The notes under the pieces are model-generated. The model made no database searches. It saw only the letters and a program-made list of their open reading frames with translations, and was not told the origin of the DNA. From positions 1-64,000 of the forward strand of contig NZ_FOGI01000016.1 of assembly GCF_900111175.1 (NCBI RefSeq): a stretch of 64,000 nucleotides of DNA, read 5' to 3'. The position numbers and the translations under genes were made by a program. The DNA is from Actinokineospora terrae. GTDB lineage: Bacteria; Actinomycetota; Actinomycetes; Mycobacteriales; Pseudonocardiaceae. Shown piece after piece: positions 1 to 10,400 of this stretch (positions within the stretch are counted from its first letter, which is position 1; each line of letters begins with the position of its first letter).

Positions 1-382
1 TTCCCTCGCGGTCGGCCTACCACGAGGGAGTCCTCATGGACCTCGACGGGGTTACCACGTTCCACATGCGCAAGAAACGGTCGGGGTGGGTGCCCCCTGG
101 ACCGCGGGGCGGTGATGTCCACCCGGTCAACCCTTGCTCCATGACCGGCACCTGCCGCTTCTCAACGGCCAGCCCTATACCCCGCCTGATATCTCCCACC
201 GGCGAGGGTCCACCTAACGCGGCATCACTGAGGGTTCACTGCATTCACCCGTCCGACCTTCCCCTCGCCCGTAGCTCCCGGATGGAACAGGAACCCTTCG
301 GCTTCCATTCGAGCTTCGCACCCTGCCGTTACCAGCAACGCACGTCGAAAGCGGGGACAGCTTGTTGGACACAAAGCCGGGA
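1..382. other. left-edge stretch with no recognised gene
   Basis: I see no convincing gene here. Short open frames exist on both strands, but none has a recognisable family, a clear ribosome binding site or strongly biased third positions. GC looks lower than in the rest of the window. The stretch follows the 3' end of the minus-strand deaminase gene, where an immunity gene would be expected, so it may hold the degraded or edge-truncated remnant of one. That is inference only. Confidence 0.4.
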
Positions 383-1057
383 CTACACCTCCGACATAAT
401 CAGACCTCCATATCGGTGCATCCACTTGACGCATGCGACATCGTGTCGCAAGCAAGGAGCGTGGTTGACTATCACCTGCCCGTGCCTTGCTCCTGTTTCG
501 ATCATCATAGCCACCGCCTTCATCTCCACGTGGTTGAAGAGTGTCCTGCTCCTGCGCAGTTTGAGCTCCGCCACCCGCCGCGCAACCGCGATGGCCCACG
601 GGTCGGTCCGAATCGCGGTGATCGCACCGAAGTCCCGGCCATCGAGTTGGATGTAGCCGACTATCGGCATCCCCGCCCCCGCTCGGACGCGCCGCGGGAG
701 GGCCTCCTCGTACGGCATCACTTCTTCGGGATAGCGATCGCCGTGGCTGTTCTGCACCCAGGGCGGTGGGCGTGTGGTGCTTGAACGTGCCTCGGTCGCC
801 TGCTCGGTGTGGTGGGCGATGGCCGCGTTGATGGCCGCTTCCACCTGTGCGACACAGGCCAGCAGGGCGTCGATTTGCCATCGGGTTGCTTCGAGGGCGC
901 CCATCACCGGTGCGTACCGGGCGGTGTGGCCCAGGATGTAGCCGGTGACTTGTTCGGTCTCGGTGACCCACTCGGCGGGTGGGGTGAGGTTGTGGCGGGC
1001 GGTGTTGAGGCGTTCTCGGGTTGTGCGCAGCCGTTTGATGTTGTCGGGGATCGACAC
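383..1057 (-). CDS. SCP1.201-like (DddA-type) deaminase, possibly C-terminally truncated
   Basis: Probable zinc-dependent deaminase of the SCP1.201/DddA-like toxin family, which deaminates nucleic-acid cytosines in studied members. The 224-aa product starts with about 90 residues of predicted helix and has no signal peptide. It ends in the family signature: HVE at residues 176-178 (zinc His and catalytic Glu) and PC at 201-202, with Cys209 as the likely second cysteine ligand. The reading frame stops only 16 residues after that cysteine. The LPxxLPxG-type tail common in this family is absent, so the protein may be truncated or decayed. The GTG start lies 6 nt downstream of a TAACCT box (1064-1069, minus strand), which fits leaderless expression. 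Composition is less GC-rich than neighbouring operons, suggesting acquisition. The family call rests on motif recognition only. Confidence 0.55.
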   Translation of the reverse strand: MSIPDNIKRLRTTRERLNTARHNLTPPAEWVTETEQVTGYILGHTARYAPVMGALEATRWQIDALLACVAQVEAAINAAIAHHTEQATEARSSTTRPPPWVQNSHGDRYPEEVMPYEEALPRRVRAGAGMPIVGYIQLDGRDFGAITAIRTDPWAIAVARRVAELKLRRSRTLFNHVEMKAVAMMIETGARHGQVIVNHAPCLRHDVACVKWMHRYGGLIMSEV

Positions 1058-1336
1058 TTCGGCAGGTTAGGGAGAGCCGCACTGCCCGGGAGGGGAATCC
1101 GGCCAGGATCGCTCGGACGGACCATCTCGTTGCTGGGGTGTCATCTCAGCAGAAATAGGGTTCTAGCTGCGTATGTGTGCTCAGTAGACCCAGTCAGACA
1201 CCATTGTTGATCACAGGTTAAATCGGTGTTATCTCGACCACTTCCGCTCGGGCGGAGGTTGTTGTTGATATTCACTTCCTGGACATTTCTGCTCTGTCGC
1301 CACACCTGGCGGCGTTCGAGCCGACCTGGGGGTCAG

Positions 1337-4300
1337 GTGTTTCGTCGTCAGTCGACGGCGCGTTCGCGCGCGCTTGTTCGGGGTGGGGCAGCCGCGTTGT
1401 CGGTGGCCTCGCTGTCCGCTGTGATCGTTGTCGCGGTGTCCGGTGGGCCGGATGTCGTTGTGGGGGAGCCGGTGGCGCAGGCGCCGGACGCGGTGGCTGC
1501 GATGGCGGCGGCCAAGGTGCAGGGCACGCCGGTCGAGGTGGTCGGTGAGCGGGCGGAGACCCGCACCGTCTACGCGCAGCCGGACGGGCAGTTGCGCGCC
1601 GAGTTCAGCGTCGTCCCCACCCGGGTCCGCAGGGGCACCGGCTGGGTCGACCCCGACCCGACCCTGCGCCCCGCGGGTGGCGTCATCCGGCCGGTGGCGA
1701 CCGTCGCCGACGTGGCCTTCTCGACCGGTGGCGCGGACAAGCCCGTCGTGCGGCTGGGGCGTGGCGACAAGAGCGTCGAGCTGACCTGGCCGGGCGTCCT
1801 GCCCACCCCCACCGTCGACGGCGCGACCGCGACCTACGCCGACGTGCTGCCCGGCGTCGACCTGAAGATGACCGCCCAGGTCGACGGGTACGCCCAGCAC
1901 TTCGTGGTCAAGACCCGCGAGGCCGCCGCCAACCCCGCCCTGGCCCACCTCCGGCTCGGCCTCAAGTCCACCGGCGTGACCCTGCGCGAGGTCGGCATCG
2001 GCGGCCTGGAGGGTGTCGACGCCGCGGGCGAGACCGTGTTCGCCTCCGGTGAGTCGTACATGTGGGACGCCAAGCCGCGGGTCGAGACCGACAACCCGGG
2101 CCTGGGCAAGGCCCTCGTCGGCGTCGAGGTGGCCGCGGACTCGCTGTCGCTGGTCCCCGACCAGGCGATGCTCACCGCGGCCGACACCGTCTTCCCGGTC
2201 ATCATCGACCCGACGCTGCGCACGCTGGACCGCTCCGGCTGGACCACCATCTACGACGACGGCACCTCGAGCATGCGCAACGGCACGCACTGGAACGGCT
2301 ACAACTCCGAGCCGGACACCAAGCCGTGGATCCCGAACCCGTCGGCGCGGGTCGGCAAGGCCTACCAGCAGAAGCTGGTGACCCGGTCGTACTTCCAGTT
2401 CGACACCGCGTTCATCGGCTCCGCGCCGGTGAGCCTGGTCCAGTTCACCAGCGCCTCCGCCTACGGCCCCGACTGCGGCACCGCCAGCCACGACCTGTGG
2501 GTCACCTGGGCGCAGATCACCCCGAGCACCAGCTGGAGCAGCCAGCCGCCGCTGGGGTTCAAGGTCGGCAACGCCGCGGTCGGGTCGCAGCGCGAACCCG
2601 GCTGCGCGGGGCGCAAGGGCGTCGAGTGGCGCCGCGACGTGCGGGTCAACGAGGTCTACAACGGCGCGGGCCCGACCGCGTACATGATGCAGGCGGTCAG
2701 CGAGACCGACGACCTGGCGTGGCGCAAGTACGACCCGACCATGACCAAGCTGGCGATCACCTACAACAACCCGCCGAACGCGCCGACCGGTCTGCGCACC
2801 GACCCGCCGATGACCGCGTGCGCGCTGTGCGGCACCACCCCGTACGTCGGCGGCACCGAGGCGTACCTGATCGCGAACTTCTCCGACCCCGACGGTGACA
2901 GCGTGTCCCCGCAGTGGCACGCCCGCTTCGACGGTGCCCTGGTGCAGTACAACGGCAACCCGTTGGTGGCCTCCGGCGGTGCGGCCAGTTACCGCATCCC
3001 GTTCGCCGGTCGTCACGGCCAGTCCGTGTACTGGTCGGCTGGCGCGGCGGACTCCGCGGGCTCGGTCGGGGCGCACGCCCCAGGCCCGCAGACGTTCTAC
3101 ATCGACACCGTCGCGCCGAACAAGGCGCCGCTCATCGACGCCACCCTCTACCCGGCCGACAACCGCTGGCACGGTGGCGCGGGCGTCGCGGGCACCTTCA
3201 CCTTCAGCTCGAACGGCGTCTCCGACACCTTCGGCGGGACCGCGGTCAACGACGTCGCGGGCTACCGCTACGGCTGGACCGACCCGGCGGACCAGTTCGT
3301 CGCCGCCCCGGCCCTCGGTGGTTCCGCGACCGTGCGGTTGACGCCGCCCGGTGACGGTCCCCGCGACCTGTTCGTGCAGAGCGTGGACCGCGCGGGCAAC
3401 CGGTCCCCGGTCACCGTCCACCACTTCTACGTCCGCTCCGGCACCGGTCCGCTCGCGCAGTGGTCCTTGGAGGGCAACTTCAAGGACACCGCCTACCTGG
3501 GCTCCCGGGACGCGCGGTCCAGCTCGGTGCAGGACGTCACCTACATCCAGGGCGCGATCGGCCTGGCGCACTCCATCCAGGGCGGGCTCAACCTGACCGC
3601 CCCGAACGCCGTGCGCACGGACGAGAGCTTCACCTTCGCCACCTGGGCGCGCGTCGACGGCTACCCCAAGGTCGCCAGTGCCGTGCTGAGCCAGTCCGGT
3701 TCCCAGCAGACCGGCGCCGCGCTCTGGTACAAGCCGAACGACCCGGCGCAGCCCACCCTCGGCGGCAAGTGGGTGTTCGGGGCCGCGGTCTCCGACAGCA
3801 GCACCGAGCTCAAGGGTGTCGAGGCGGCTGTCCCGGTGCAAGCGAAGACCTGGACGCACCTGGCAGGCGTGTACGACGCCACCGCGGGCAAGCTGCGCAT
3901 CTACGTCAACGGCGACCTGGCCGGTGAGACCGCCGTGCCCTACACCCCGTGGAACACGACCGGCGACTTCCTGATGGGCGCGATGCGCTCGGCGGGCAAG
4001 GTGGTCGCGGGCAGCACCCGGTTCGACGAGGTCCAGGTCTACGACCGCGCGGTCGGCGAGAACGAGATCAAGAGCGCCGTGGTGCGCGACAACGTCACCT
4101 CCGGGCACTGGAAGTTCGACGACGAGAGCACCGCAAACGCGGTGACCACCGGCGATGAGTTGATCCCGCGCCAGGGCTACAACGCGGGCAACGTTCCCAA
4201 GGTGGCCTACGAGCCAGGCGCCGTCGGTGACAGCCTCGTGCTCACCGGTGTCGACATCGCCGCCGAGGCCTACGCGCCGCAGGTCCGCACCGACAGCAAC

Positions 4301-7300
4301 TACACCGTCGCGGCGTGGGTCAAGCTGGCCAGGCTGCCCGAGGGCGACGCGGCCATGACGGTGTTGAGCCAGACCGGGCTGACCGGCTCCAGCGGCGTCA
4401 TCGTGGGTGTGCGCGGGATGAACCGCAACGGGACGTGGGTCCCGGAGTGGAACGTCAAGACCACCGAGAAGGACACCCAGGCCACCTCCGCCTACGCCTA
4501 CGACAGCACCCCGGTCAAGGCGGGCGAGTGGACGCACGTGGCCGCGGTGCAGGACGCGGTCAACCGCAAGGTCCGGCTCTACGTCAACGGTGAGCTGGCC
4601 TCTGAGTCGAGCATCGACAAGCCGCTGTGGTTCGCCGACGGCAGGTTCGAGGTCGGCCGCGCCAAGTGGGGCACCGCGTGGGTGGACTACCTCGCCGGTT
4701 CCGTCGACGAGGTCCGCGCCTACACCCGGGCGCTGGGCGCCAACGAGGTCCGCGGCATCGTCGCGGGCGACAACGTGCGGCTGGCGTCCTACAAGTTCGA
4801 CGGCGACGCCCGCGACGAACTCGACCGCAAGCACGGCACCGCCGTGGGCACCGTCGACTGGACCGCGGGACAGAGCCAGCAGCCGACCGACTCCGACCTG
4901 GCCGTGCGCCTGGACGGGACCGGCGCGGTGGAGGTGCCCAACCTGGTCGACGCCACGCGCAGCTTCTCGGTGGCCGTGTGGGCCAAGCTGGACCGCGTCG
5001 GCGGCAACCCGTCCGTGGTCTCGCAGGACGGCACCACCGCCAGCGCGTTCCAGGTGCAGGCCACCTGGGACGGCCGGTGGGCGTTCGTGATGCACGGTGC
5101 CGACGCCGCGGGTGGTGGTCCTCGCCAGGACCGCGCCTACGGACCCGCGATCCAGGTGGGCGTGTGGACGCACCTGGCCGCGGTCTACGACGCCGACGCC
5201 AAGCTGGTGCAGCTCTACGTCAACGGCGAGCTCGCCGGTTCCGCGGCGCACCCGCAGACGTGGACCAACCCGGCGGGCAAGTTCACCATCGGCCGGTCGA
5301 AGTTCAACGGGAACCTGACCGACTACTTCCCCGGCGCCATCGACGACGTGGCCGTCTACTCGCGGTCGCTGTTCTCCGACGAGGTGCGGGCCATGGCCGG
5401 GCGGGACACCTCGCTCGTGCACCACTACCGCCTCGACGAGCCGTCCGGTGCCGTGGCGGCCGACTCGGTGGGGTCCTTCCCCGCGACCATGACCGGCGGG
5501 ATCGGGCACGTGCCCGGCCGGGTCGGCAACGCGGCCGCCTTCGACGGCACCGACGACATCGCCACCACGCCGAAACTGGCGCTCGCCACCGACAAGAGCT
5601 TCACCGTGTCCAGCTGGCTCAAGATCGACAAGCCCGCCAACGCCACCGAGTGCGCCGCGAGCTTCTGCATGTGGACCGCGGTGAGCCAGGACGACACCGC
5701 GAAGAGCAAGTTCCGGCTCGGCCTGGTCATCGACGGGCAGAACCCGGACGGCCGCTGGACCTTCGAGATGCCGGAGTACTCCGGCGAGACCGAGGTGACC
5801 AAGGCGTCGGTGTCCGCGGCCTCGGCCGACTTCGGCACCTGGGTCCACCTCGTCGGCACCTACGACTCGGTGTCGAAGAAGACCCGGATCTGGGTCAACG
5901 GCGTCCGCGAGGGCGACGGCACCGTCCTGTCGAGCTGGGCCGCCAACGGTGGCCTCGTGCTCGGTCGCGGTCGGTTCGCCGGTGAGCCGTCGGACTTCTG
6001 GTCCGGCCAGATCGACGACGTCCGCTTCTACAGCGGTGTCTTCGACAAGGCCCGGGTCGCCTCGCTGTGGCAGAGCTACCCGGCCAACGTCGCGGACAAC
6101 ACCAACGGGACGCTGCCCACGGCCAACGGTGGCGCGTGGCAGATGAACGAGACCGCGGGGACGGCGCTGGTCGACACCAGCGGCAAGAACCAGACGTTGA
6201 CCGCCTACGGTGACGCGTCGGTCAACGGGTCGAACCTGGTGCTCGGCGGGGTCAGCGGTGCCGCGCACAGCTCGGTGTCGGTGGTGGAGACCAGCCGCAG
6301 CTTCTCGGTGTCGGCGTGGGCGAAGGCCGACGGCCCGGGATCGGTGAACCGGACCGTGTTCGGGCAGGACGCGAACCGGACCAGCACCTTCTCCGTGCAG
6401 TACCGGGGCGACACCGGCAAGTGGGCGATCGTGGTTCCCAGCACCGACGCGGACAACCCGGCCACGACCGTGGTGTCCGGTGCCGAGACCGCCGCGGTGG
6501 GCGAGTGGCAGCACCTGACGCTCACCTACGACGCGCCGAACCGGCAGGTCCGGCTCTACGTCAACGGCCTGCTCGCGGTCGCGCGCACCGGGGTGTCCAT
6601 CTTGGACGTCGACGGCGCCTTCGCGGTCGGCCGTGCCAAGGTCAACGGCGCGTTCGCCGCGTTCTTCCGCGGTGGCGTGGACGACGTGCGCGTGTTCGGT
6701 TCGGCGCTCACCGCGGGCGAGGTCCGCCGGGTGCACGACGACCGTGCTCCCCTCGCACGCGGCGCCTACACCTTCAACGCCAACTCCGGTGCCGACTCCT
6801 CCGGGGCGGGCAACGACCTGACGATGACCGGCGCCGTCTACGCCGACGGACCCAAGGGTCGTGCGCTGGTCGGGTACACCGGTCCGGGCGCGGTCGCCGC
6901 AGGCCCGCTGGTCAGCACGCGGGACAGCTTCACCGTCTCCGCCTGGGTGCAGCTCAACCGCCGTGACCGCGACGCCACCGCTATCAGCCAGGACGGCAGC
7001 AGGACCAGCGGCTTCGCGCTGGGCTACCGGGCAACGGGCGCGAACGACGGGGCCTGGGTCTTCGGCGCCCCGGTCACCGACACGGACGCGGCCCAGTGGG
7101 CCGTCGCCCAGTCGGTGATCCCCGCGACGACCGGCAAGTGGACGCACCTCACCGGTGTGTACGACCACGGCCTCGGCCAGTTCCGGATCTACGTCGACGG
7201 AACCCTGGCCGGTGTCACGAGCGGCGCCCGCACCTGGGCGGCGACCGGCCCGCTGGCCGTCGCGCGCGGCAAGGTCAACGGCCAGGCGGGCAACACGTTC

Positions 7301-7375
7301 GTGGGCACGGTCGACGAGGTCCGGGTCGACCAGGGCATGGTGCCCGACACCGAGATCGCGCTGCGCGCGAGCTGA
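1337..7375 (+). CDS. giant secreted protein with six LamG-like jellyroll repeats
   Basis: About 2012 aa, predicted to be exported and to bind carbohydrate or cell surfaces. I chose the GTG at 1337 because GGGGG lies just upstream and the start is followed by Arg-rich residues, a hydrophobic helix (ALSVASLSAVIVVAVSG) and an acidic mature region. An in-frame GTG at 1226 would add 37 residues but has no ribosome site. Residues ~80-450 resemble the DNRLRE-type beta-sandwich region found before RHS and LamG proteins in actinobacteria. From ~700 to the end there are six consecutive units of ~210-230 aa. Each has the concanavalin/LamG pattern FTVSAWVKL, a VxSQDG turn, WTHLAGVYD, LYVNGELA and a closing DEVRVYxRAL strand. 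A perfect hairpin terminator follows. The downstream RHS gene is probably functionally related. Confidence 0.85.
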   Translation: MFRRQSTARSRALVRGGAAALSVASLSAVIVVAVSGGPDVVVGEPVAQAPDAVAAMAAAKVQGTPVEVVGERAETRTVYAQPDGQLRAEFSVVPTRVRRGTGWVDPDPTLRPAGGVIRPVATVADVAFSTGGADKPVVRLGRGDKSVELTWPGVLPTPTVDGATATYADVLPGVDLKMTAQVDGYAQHFVVKTREAAANPALAHLRLGLKSTGVTLREVGIGGLEGVDAAGETVFASGESYMWDAKPRVETDNPGLGKALVGVEVAADSLSLVPDQAMLTAADTVFPVIIDPTLRTLDRSGWTTIYDDGTSSMRNGTHWNGYNSEPDTKPWIPNPSARVGKAYQQKLVTRSYFQFDTAFIGSAPVSLVQFTSASAYGPDCGTASHDLWVTWAQITPSTSWSSQPPLGFKVGNAAVGSQREPGCAGRKGVEWRRDVRVNEVYNGAGPTAYMMQAVSETDDLAWRKYDPTMTKLAITYNNPPNAPTGLRTDPPMTACALCGTTPYVGGTEAYLIANFSDPDGDSVSPQWHARFDGALVQYNGNPLVASGGAASYRIPFAGRHGQSVYWSAGAADSAGSVGAHAPGPQTFYIDTVAPNKAPLIDATLYPADNRWHGGAGVAGTFTFSSNGVSDTFGGTAVNDVAGYRYGWTDPADQFVAAPALGGSATVRLTPPGDGPRDLFVQSVDRAGNRSPVTVHHFYVRSGTGPLAQWSLEGNFKDTAYLGSRDARSSSVQDVTYIQGAIGLAHSIQGGLNLTAPNAVRTDESFTFATWARVDGYPKVASAVLSQSGSQQTGAALWYKPNDPAQPTLGGKWVFGAAVSDSSTELKGVEAAVPVQAKTWTHLAGVYDATAGKLRIYVNGDLAGETAVPYTPWNTTGDFLMGAMRSAGKVVAGSTRFDEVQVYDRAVGENEIKSAVVRDNVTSGHWKFDDESTANAVTTGDELIPRQGYNAGNVPKVAYEPGAVGDSLVLTGVDIAAEAYAPQVRTDSNYTVAAWVKLARLPEGDAAMTVLSQTGLTGSSGVIVGVRGMNRNGTWVPEWNVKTTEKDTQATSAYAYDSTPVKAGEWTHVAAVQDAVNRKVRLYVNGELASESSIDKPLWFADGRFEVGRAKWGTAWVDYLAGSVDEVRAYTRALGANEVRGIVAGDNVRLASYKFDGDARDELDRKHGTAVGTVDWTAGQSQQPTDSDLAVRLDGTGAVEVPNLVDATRSFSVAVWAKLDRVGGNPSVVSQDGTTASAFQVQATWDGRWAFVMHGADAAGGGPRQDRAYGPAIQVGVWTHLAAVYDADAKLVQLYVNGELAGSAAHPQTWTNPAGKFTIGRSKFNGNLTDYFPGAIDDVAVYSRSLFSDEVRAMAGRDTSLVHHYRLDEPSGAVAADSVGSFPATMTGGIGHVPGRVGNAAAFDGTDDIATTPKLALATDKSFTVSSWLKIDKPANATECAASFCMWTAVSQDDTAKSKFRLGLVIDGQNPDGRWTFEMPEYSGETEVTKASVSAASADFGTWVHLVGTYDSVSKKTRIWVNGVREGDGTVLSSWAANGGLVLGRGRFAGEPSDFWSGQIDDVRFYSGVFDKARVASLWQSYPANVADNTNGTLPTANGGAWQMNETAGTALVDTSGKNQTLTAYGDASVNGSNLVLGGVSGAAHSSVSVVETSRSFSVSAWAKADGPGSVNRTVFGQDANRTSTFSVQYRGDTGKWAIVVPSTDADNPATTVVSGAETAAVGEWQHLTLTYDAPNRQVRLYVNGLLAVARTGVSILDVDGAFAVGRAKVNGAFAAFFRGGVDDVRVFGSALTAGEVRRVHDDRAPLARGAYTFNANSGADSSGAGNDLTMTGAVYADGPKGRALVGYTGPGAVAAGPLVSTRDSFTVSAWVQLNRRDRDATAISQDGSRTSGFALGYRATGANDGAWVFGAPVTDTDAAQWAVAQSVIPATTGKWTHLTGVYDHGLGQFRIYVDGTLAGVTSGARTWAATGPLAVARGKVNGQAGNTFVGTVDEVRVDQGMVPDTEIALRAS

Positions 7376-7381
7376 TCGACG

Positions 7382-7418
7382 CCGGGTGGCGCGCTGGGGC
7401 AGCGCGCCACCCGGTTTT
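7382..7418 (+). terminator. rho-independent terminator after the LamG gene
   Basis: A perfect 15-bp GC-rich stem (7382-7396 with 7400-7414) and a 3-nt GGG loop are followed directly by TTTT. It begins 6 bp after the LamG stop codon and ends 33 bp before the RHS start. Most transcripts should therefore stop here, and the RHS gene probably has its own or read-through expression. Confidence 0.85.
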
Positions 7419-7451
7419 CGCTGTCATCCAACAGATCGAGGGGATTGCGTA

Positions 7452-10400
7452 GTGGGTTCCGCGCGGAGAACGGCCCGGCTGATCGCCCGGGTCGCTGTGG
7501 TGGCGCTGGGTGCGTCGCTGATCACTGCGGTGGCGGGTCCGTCACCCGCCACGGCGGGATCACCGGGGGTCGGGTTGCCCGACATCCCCTCAGTGGCCGT
7601 CACCTCCGGGGGCATGCAGGCGAGGCCGGTCGACCCGGCGACGCAGAACGCGTTGTCCGGCAACCAGAGCACCGCGGGCGGTAGCGCTGACGGTGGTGGC
7701 AGCTCGACTGCGACCCCTCTCTCGGCGTCCGCTTCGTGGAACGTGTCGACGCAGACCGGCGACTTCGCGTGGTCCTACCCGATGCCGGTCCCCCAGGTGC
7801 CGGGTGGGCTGACGCCGAGCCTGAGCCTGTCCTACCGATCGTCCGCTGTGGACGGTCTGACCTCGGCGACGAACAACCAGGCGTCCTGGGTCGGCGACGG
7901 GTGGAACCTCGGCGTCGGGTTCATCCAGCGCGCCTACGGCCCCTGCTCGGCCGACACCGCGGGCGGCACCACGCCGCCCAAGACCGGTGACATGTGCTGG
8001 CGCAGCGACAACGCCGTCTCGGCGACCGGCGGTGTGCTGATCAAGGTCGACGAGACGACGTTCCGCTTCCAGCAGGACGACGGCAGCCGGGTGCAGCGGC
8101 TCACCGGCGCGGGCAACGGCGACAACAACGGCGAGTACTGGAAGGTGACCTCGCTCGACGGCACCCAGTACTTCTACGGCTCCCGGCCCACCTCGAGCTC
8201 CACCTGGACCGTGCCGGTCTACGGCGACGACGCGGGGGAGCCCTGCAACAGCAGCTCCTTCGCCGCGTCGTCGTGCACGCAGGCGTGGCGGTGGAACCTG
8301 GACAAGGTCGTCGACCCGCGCGGCAACGCCATCGTCTACACCTACGCGACCGAGACGAACTCCTACGGCCAGAACCTGCAGAACCCGGCCGTGTCCTACA
8401 TCCGCGGCGGCACCCTGCTCAAGGCCGAGTACGGCCTGCGCGACGACCTCCCCGGCCAGGCCCTCGGCGTGGTCGACTTCGTCACCGCCGACCGCTGCGT
8501 GCGCGGCAGCACCTGCACCGCCGCCCAGCCCGCGAACTGGCCGGACGTGCCGTGGACCGACAAGTGCGACACCGCCACGTGCGCGGGCAAGCACGCGCCG
8601 ACCTTCTGGTCCACCAAGATGCTGACCAAGGTCATCGCCCGCGCCTGGAACGGCACCGCCCTGGTCGACGTCGACTCCTGGGCACTGGACCAGCAGTTCC
8701 CGACGACCGGCGACGGTGAGCGCCCCGCACTCTGGCTGCGCAGCGTCCAGCACACCGGCCACGCCGCCGCCGCCACGGGCGCCGCGGCGATCACCCTGCC
8801 GCCGGTGGTGTTCGAAGGCAGGCCGATGGCCAACCGCGTCGACACCGTCTCCGGCATGGGCCCGCTGATGCGCTACCGCGTCACCGCCGTCGTCGCCGAG
8901 TCCGGCGGCGTCACCGAGATCGCCTACGCCGCACCGAACTGCGTCCCCGGCACCTCGATGCCCACCAGCCCCGAGACGAACACCCTGCGCTGCTTCCCGG
9001 CGAAGTGGGCGAAGAAAGACTTCACCGAGCGCACCGACTACTTCCACAAGTACGTCGTCGACACGGTCACCGCCACCGACCGCGTCCTCGCCGGTCAGGT
9101 CCTCGCCAACCCGCGCCAGGTGACCCGCTACGAGTACCTCGACGGCGCCGCGTGGCACCGCGACACCTCGGAGTTCACCAAGGACGCCGACAAGACCTGG
9201 GACGAGTACCGCGGCTACGCCCGGGTCCGCACCCACAAGGGCACCGCCGACGACGCCAGCCCCATCACCATGACCGAACAACGCTTCTACCGCGGCATGA
9301 ACGGCGACAAACTCCCCACCGGCACCCGCTCGGCCACGGTGACCGACTCGTCAGGCACCACCCGCGTGGACGAGGACTGGCTGCAGGGCATCGAGTACGA
9401 GTCCCAGCAGCACCTCGGCCAGACCGAGACCGTGGTCAGCAAGGCGTTCTCGACGCCCACCTGGCAAGGGCCCACCGCGACCCGCGACAACCTCAAGTCC
9501 TACCTGGTCGGTGTCGGGTCGCAGGAAGCGTGGACAGCACTGGGCGCCGGGTGGCGCAAGACCAGGACGGAGTTCGGTTACGACTCCTACGGCCAGGTCA
9601 CCAAGGTCAGCTCGCTCGGCGACACCCAGGTCGCAGGCGACGAGACCTGCTCGACCACCACCTACGGCTACAACACGGCCAAGTGGCTGATCAGCTACGC
9701 CACCAGGGTCGAGACGGTGTCCGTCAGTTGCGGCGCCACCCCGACGTTCCCCGCCGACGCGCTGTCGGACAGCCGGTTCGCCTACGACGGCACTGACTTC
9801 GGCGTGGTACCCACGACGGGCAACGTGACCCAGGTACAGGGCCTGCGCGAGCACGCCGCGGGTGCGCCGACGACGTACACCGCCTCCACCGAGGCCACCT
9901 ACGACCGCTACGGCCGCCCGCTGACCTTCAAGGACCCCAAGGGCGCCCGCTCGACCATCGCCTACACCCCGGCTGATGGTGGACCGGTCACCCAGGTGAA
10001 GTCGACCGGTGAGCTCGGCCTGTCCAGCACCACCACGTTCCACCCGGTCCGCGGCCTGATCACCAAGACGGTCGGCGCCCGGTCGGAGATCACCGAGACC
10101 GACTTCGACGCACTCGGTCGCACGACGCAGGTCTGGTTGCCCAACCGCCCGCGCGCCCGCAACGGCGCCTCGGTGAAGTACGCCTACACCGTCCGCAACG
10201 ACGGTCCGTCGGCGGTGACGACGTCCGCGATCGCACCGAGCGGCCTCTACAACGTCAGCACCTCCATCCTCGACGGCCTCTACCGGGAGCGGCAGCACCA
10301 GGTGCCCACCGACGGCGGCAGGTTGCTGACCGACACCCGCTACGACTCGCAGGGGCGCGTGTACAAGCGGACCCAGCCCTACTTCAACTCGAGCGCGGTC

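Noticed and set aside
36..656. Plus-strand ORF at the left edge
   Set aside because: It overlaps the minus-strand deaminase motifs, has no recognisable domain and shows no codon bias in this frame.
1229..7168. A ~1980-codon open frame on the minus strand opposite the LamG gene
   Set aside because: It is a shadow caused by high third-position GC in the plus-strand gene. The protein is low-complexity Arg/Gly/Val/His without any motif, while the plus frame has a signal peptide and six clear domains.
3445..7373. Tandem DNA repeat or CRISPR-like array in the LamG gene
   Set aside because: The ~640-bp periodicity reflects six diverged protein domains. There are no short identical repeats with unique spacers.
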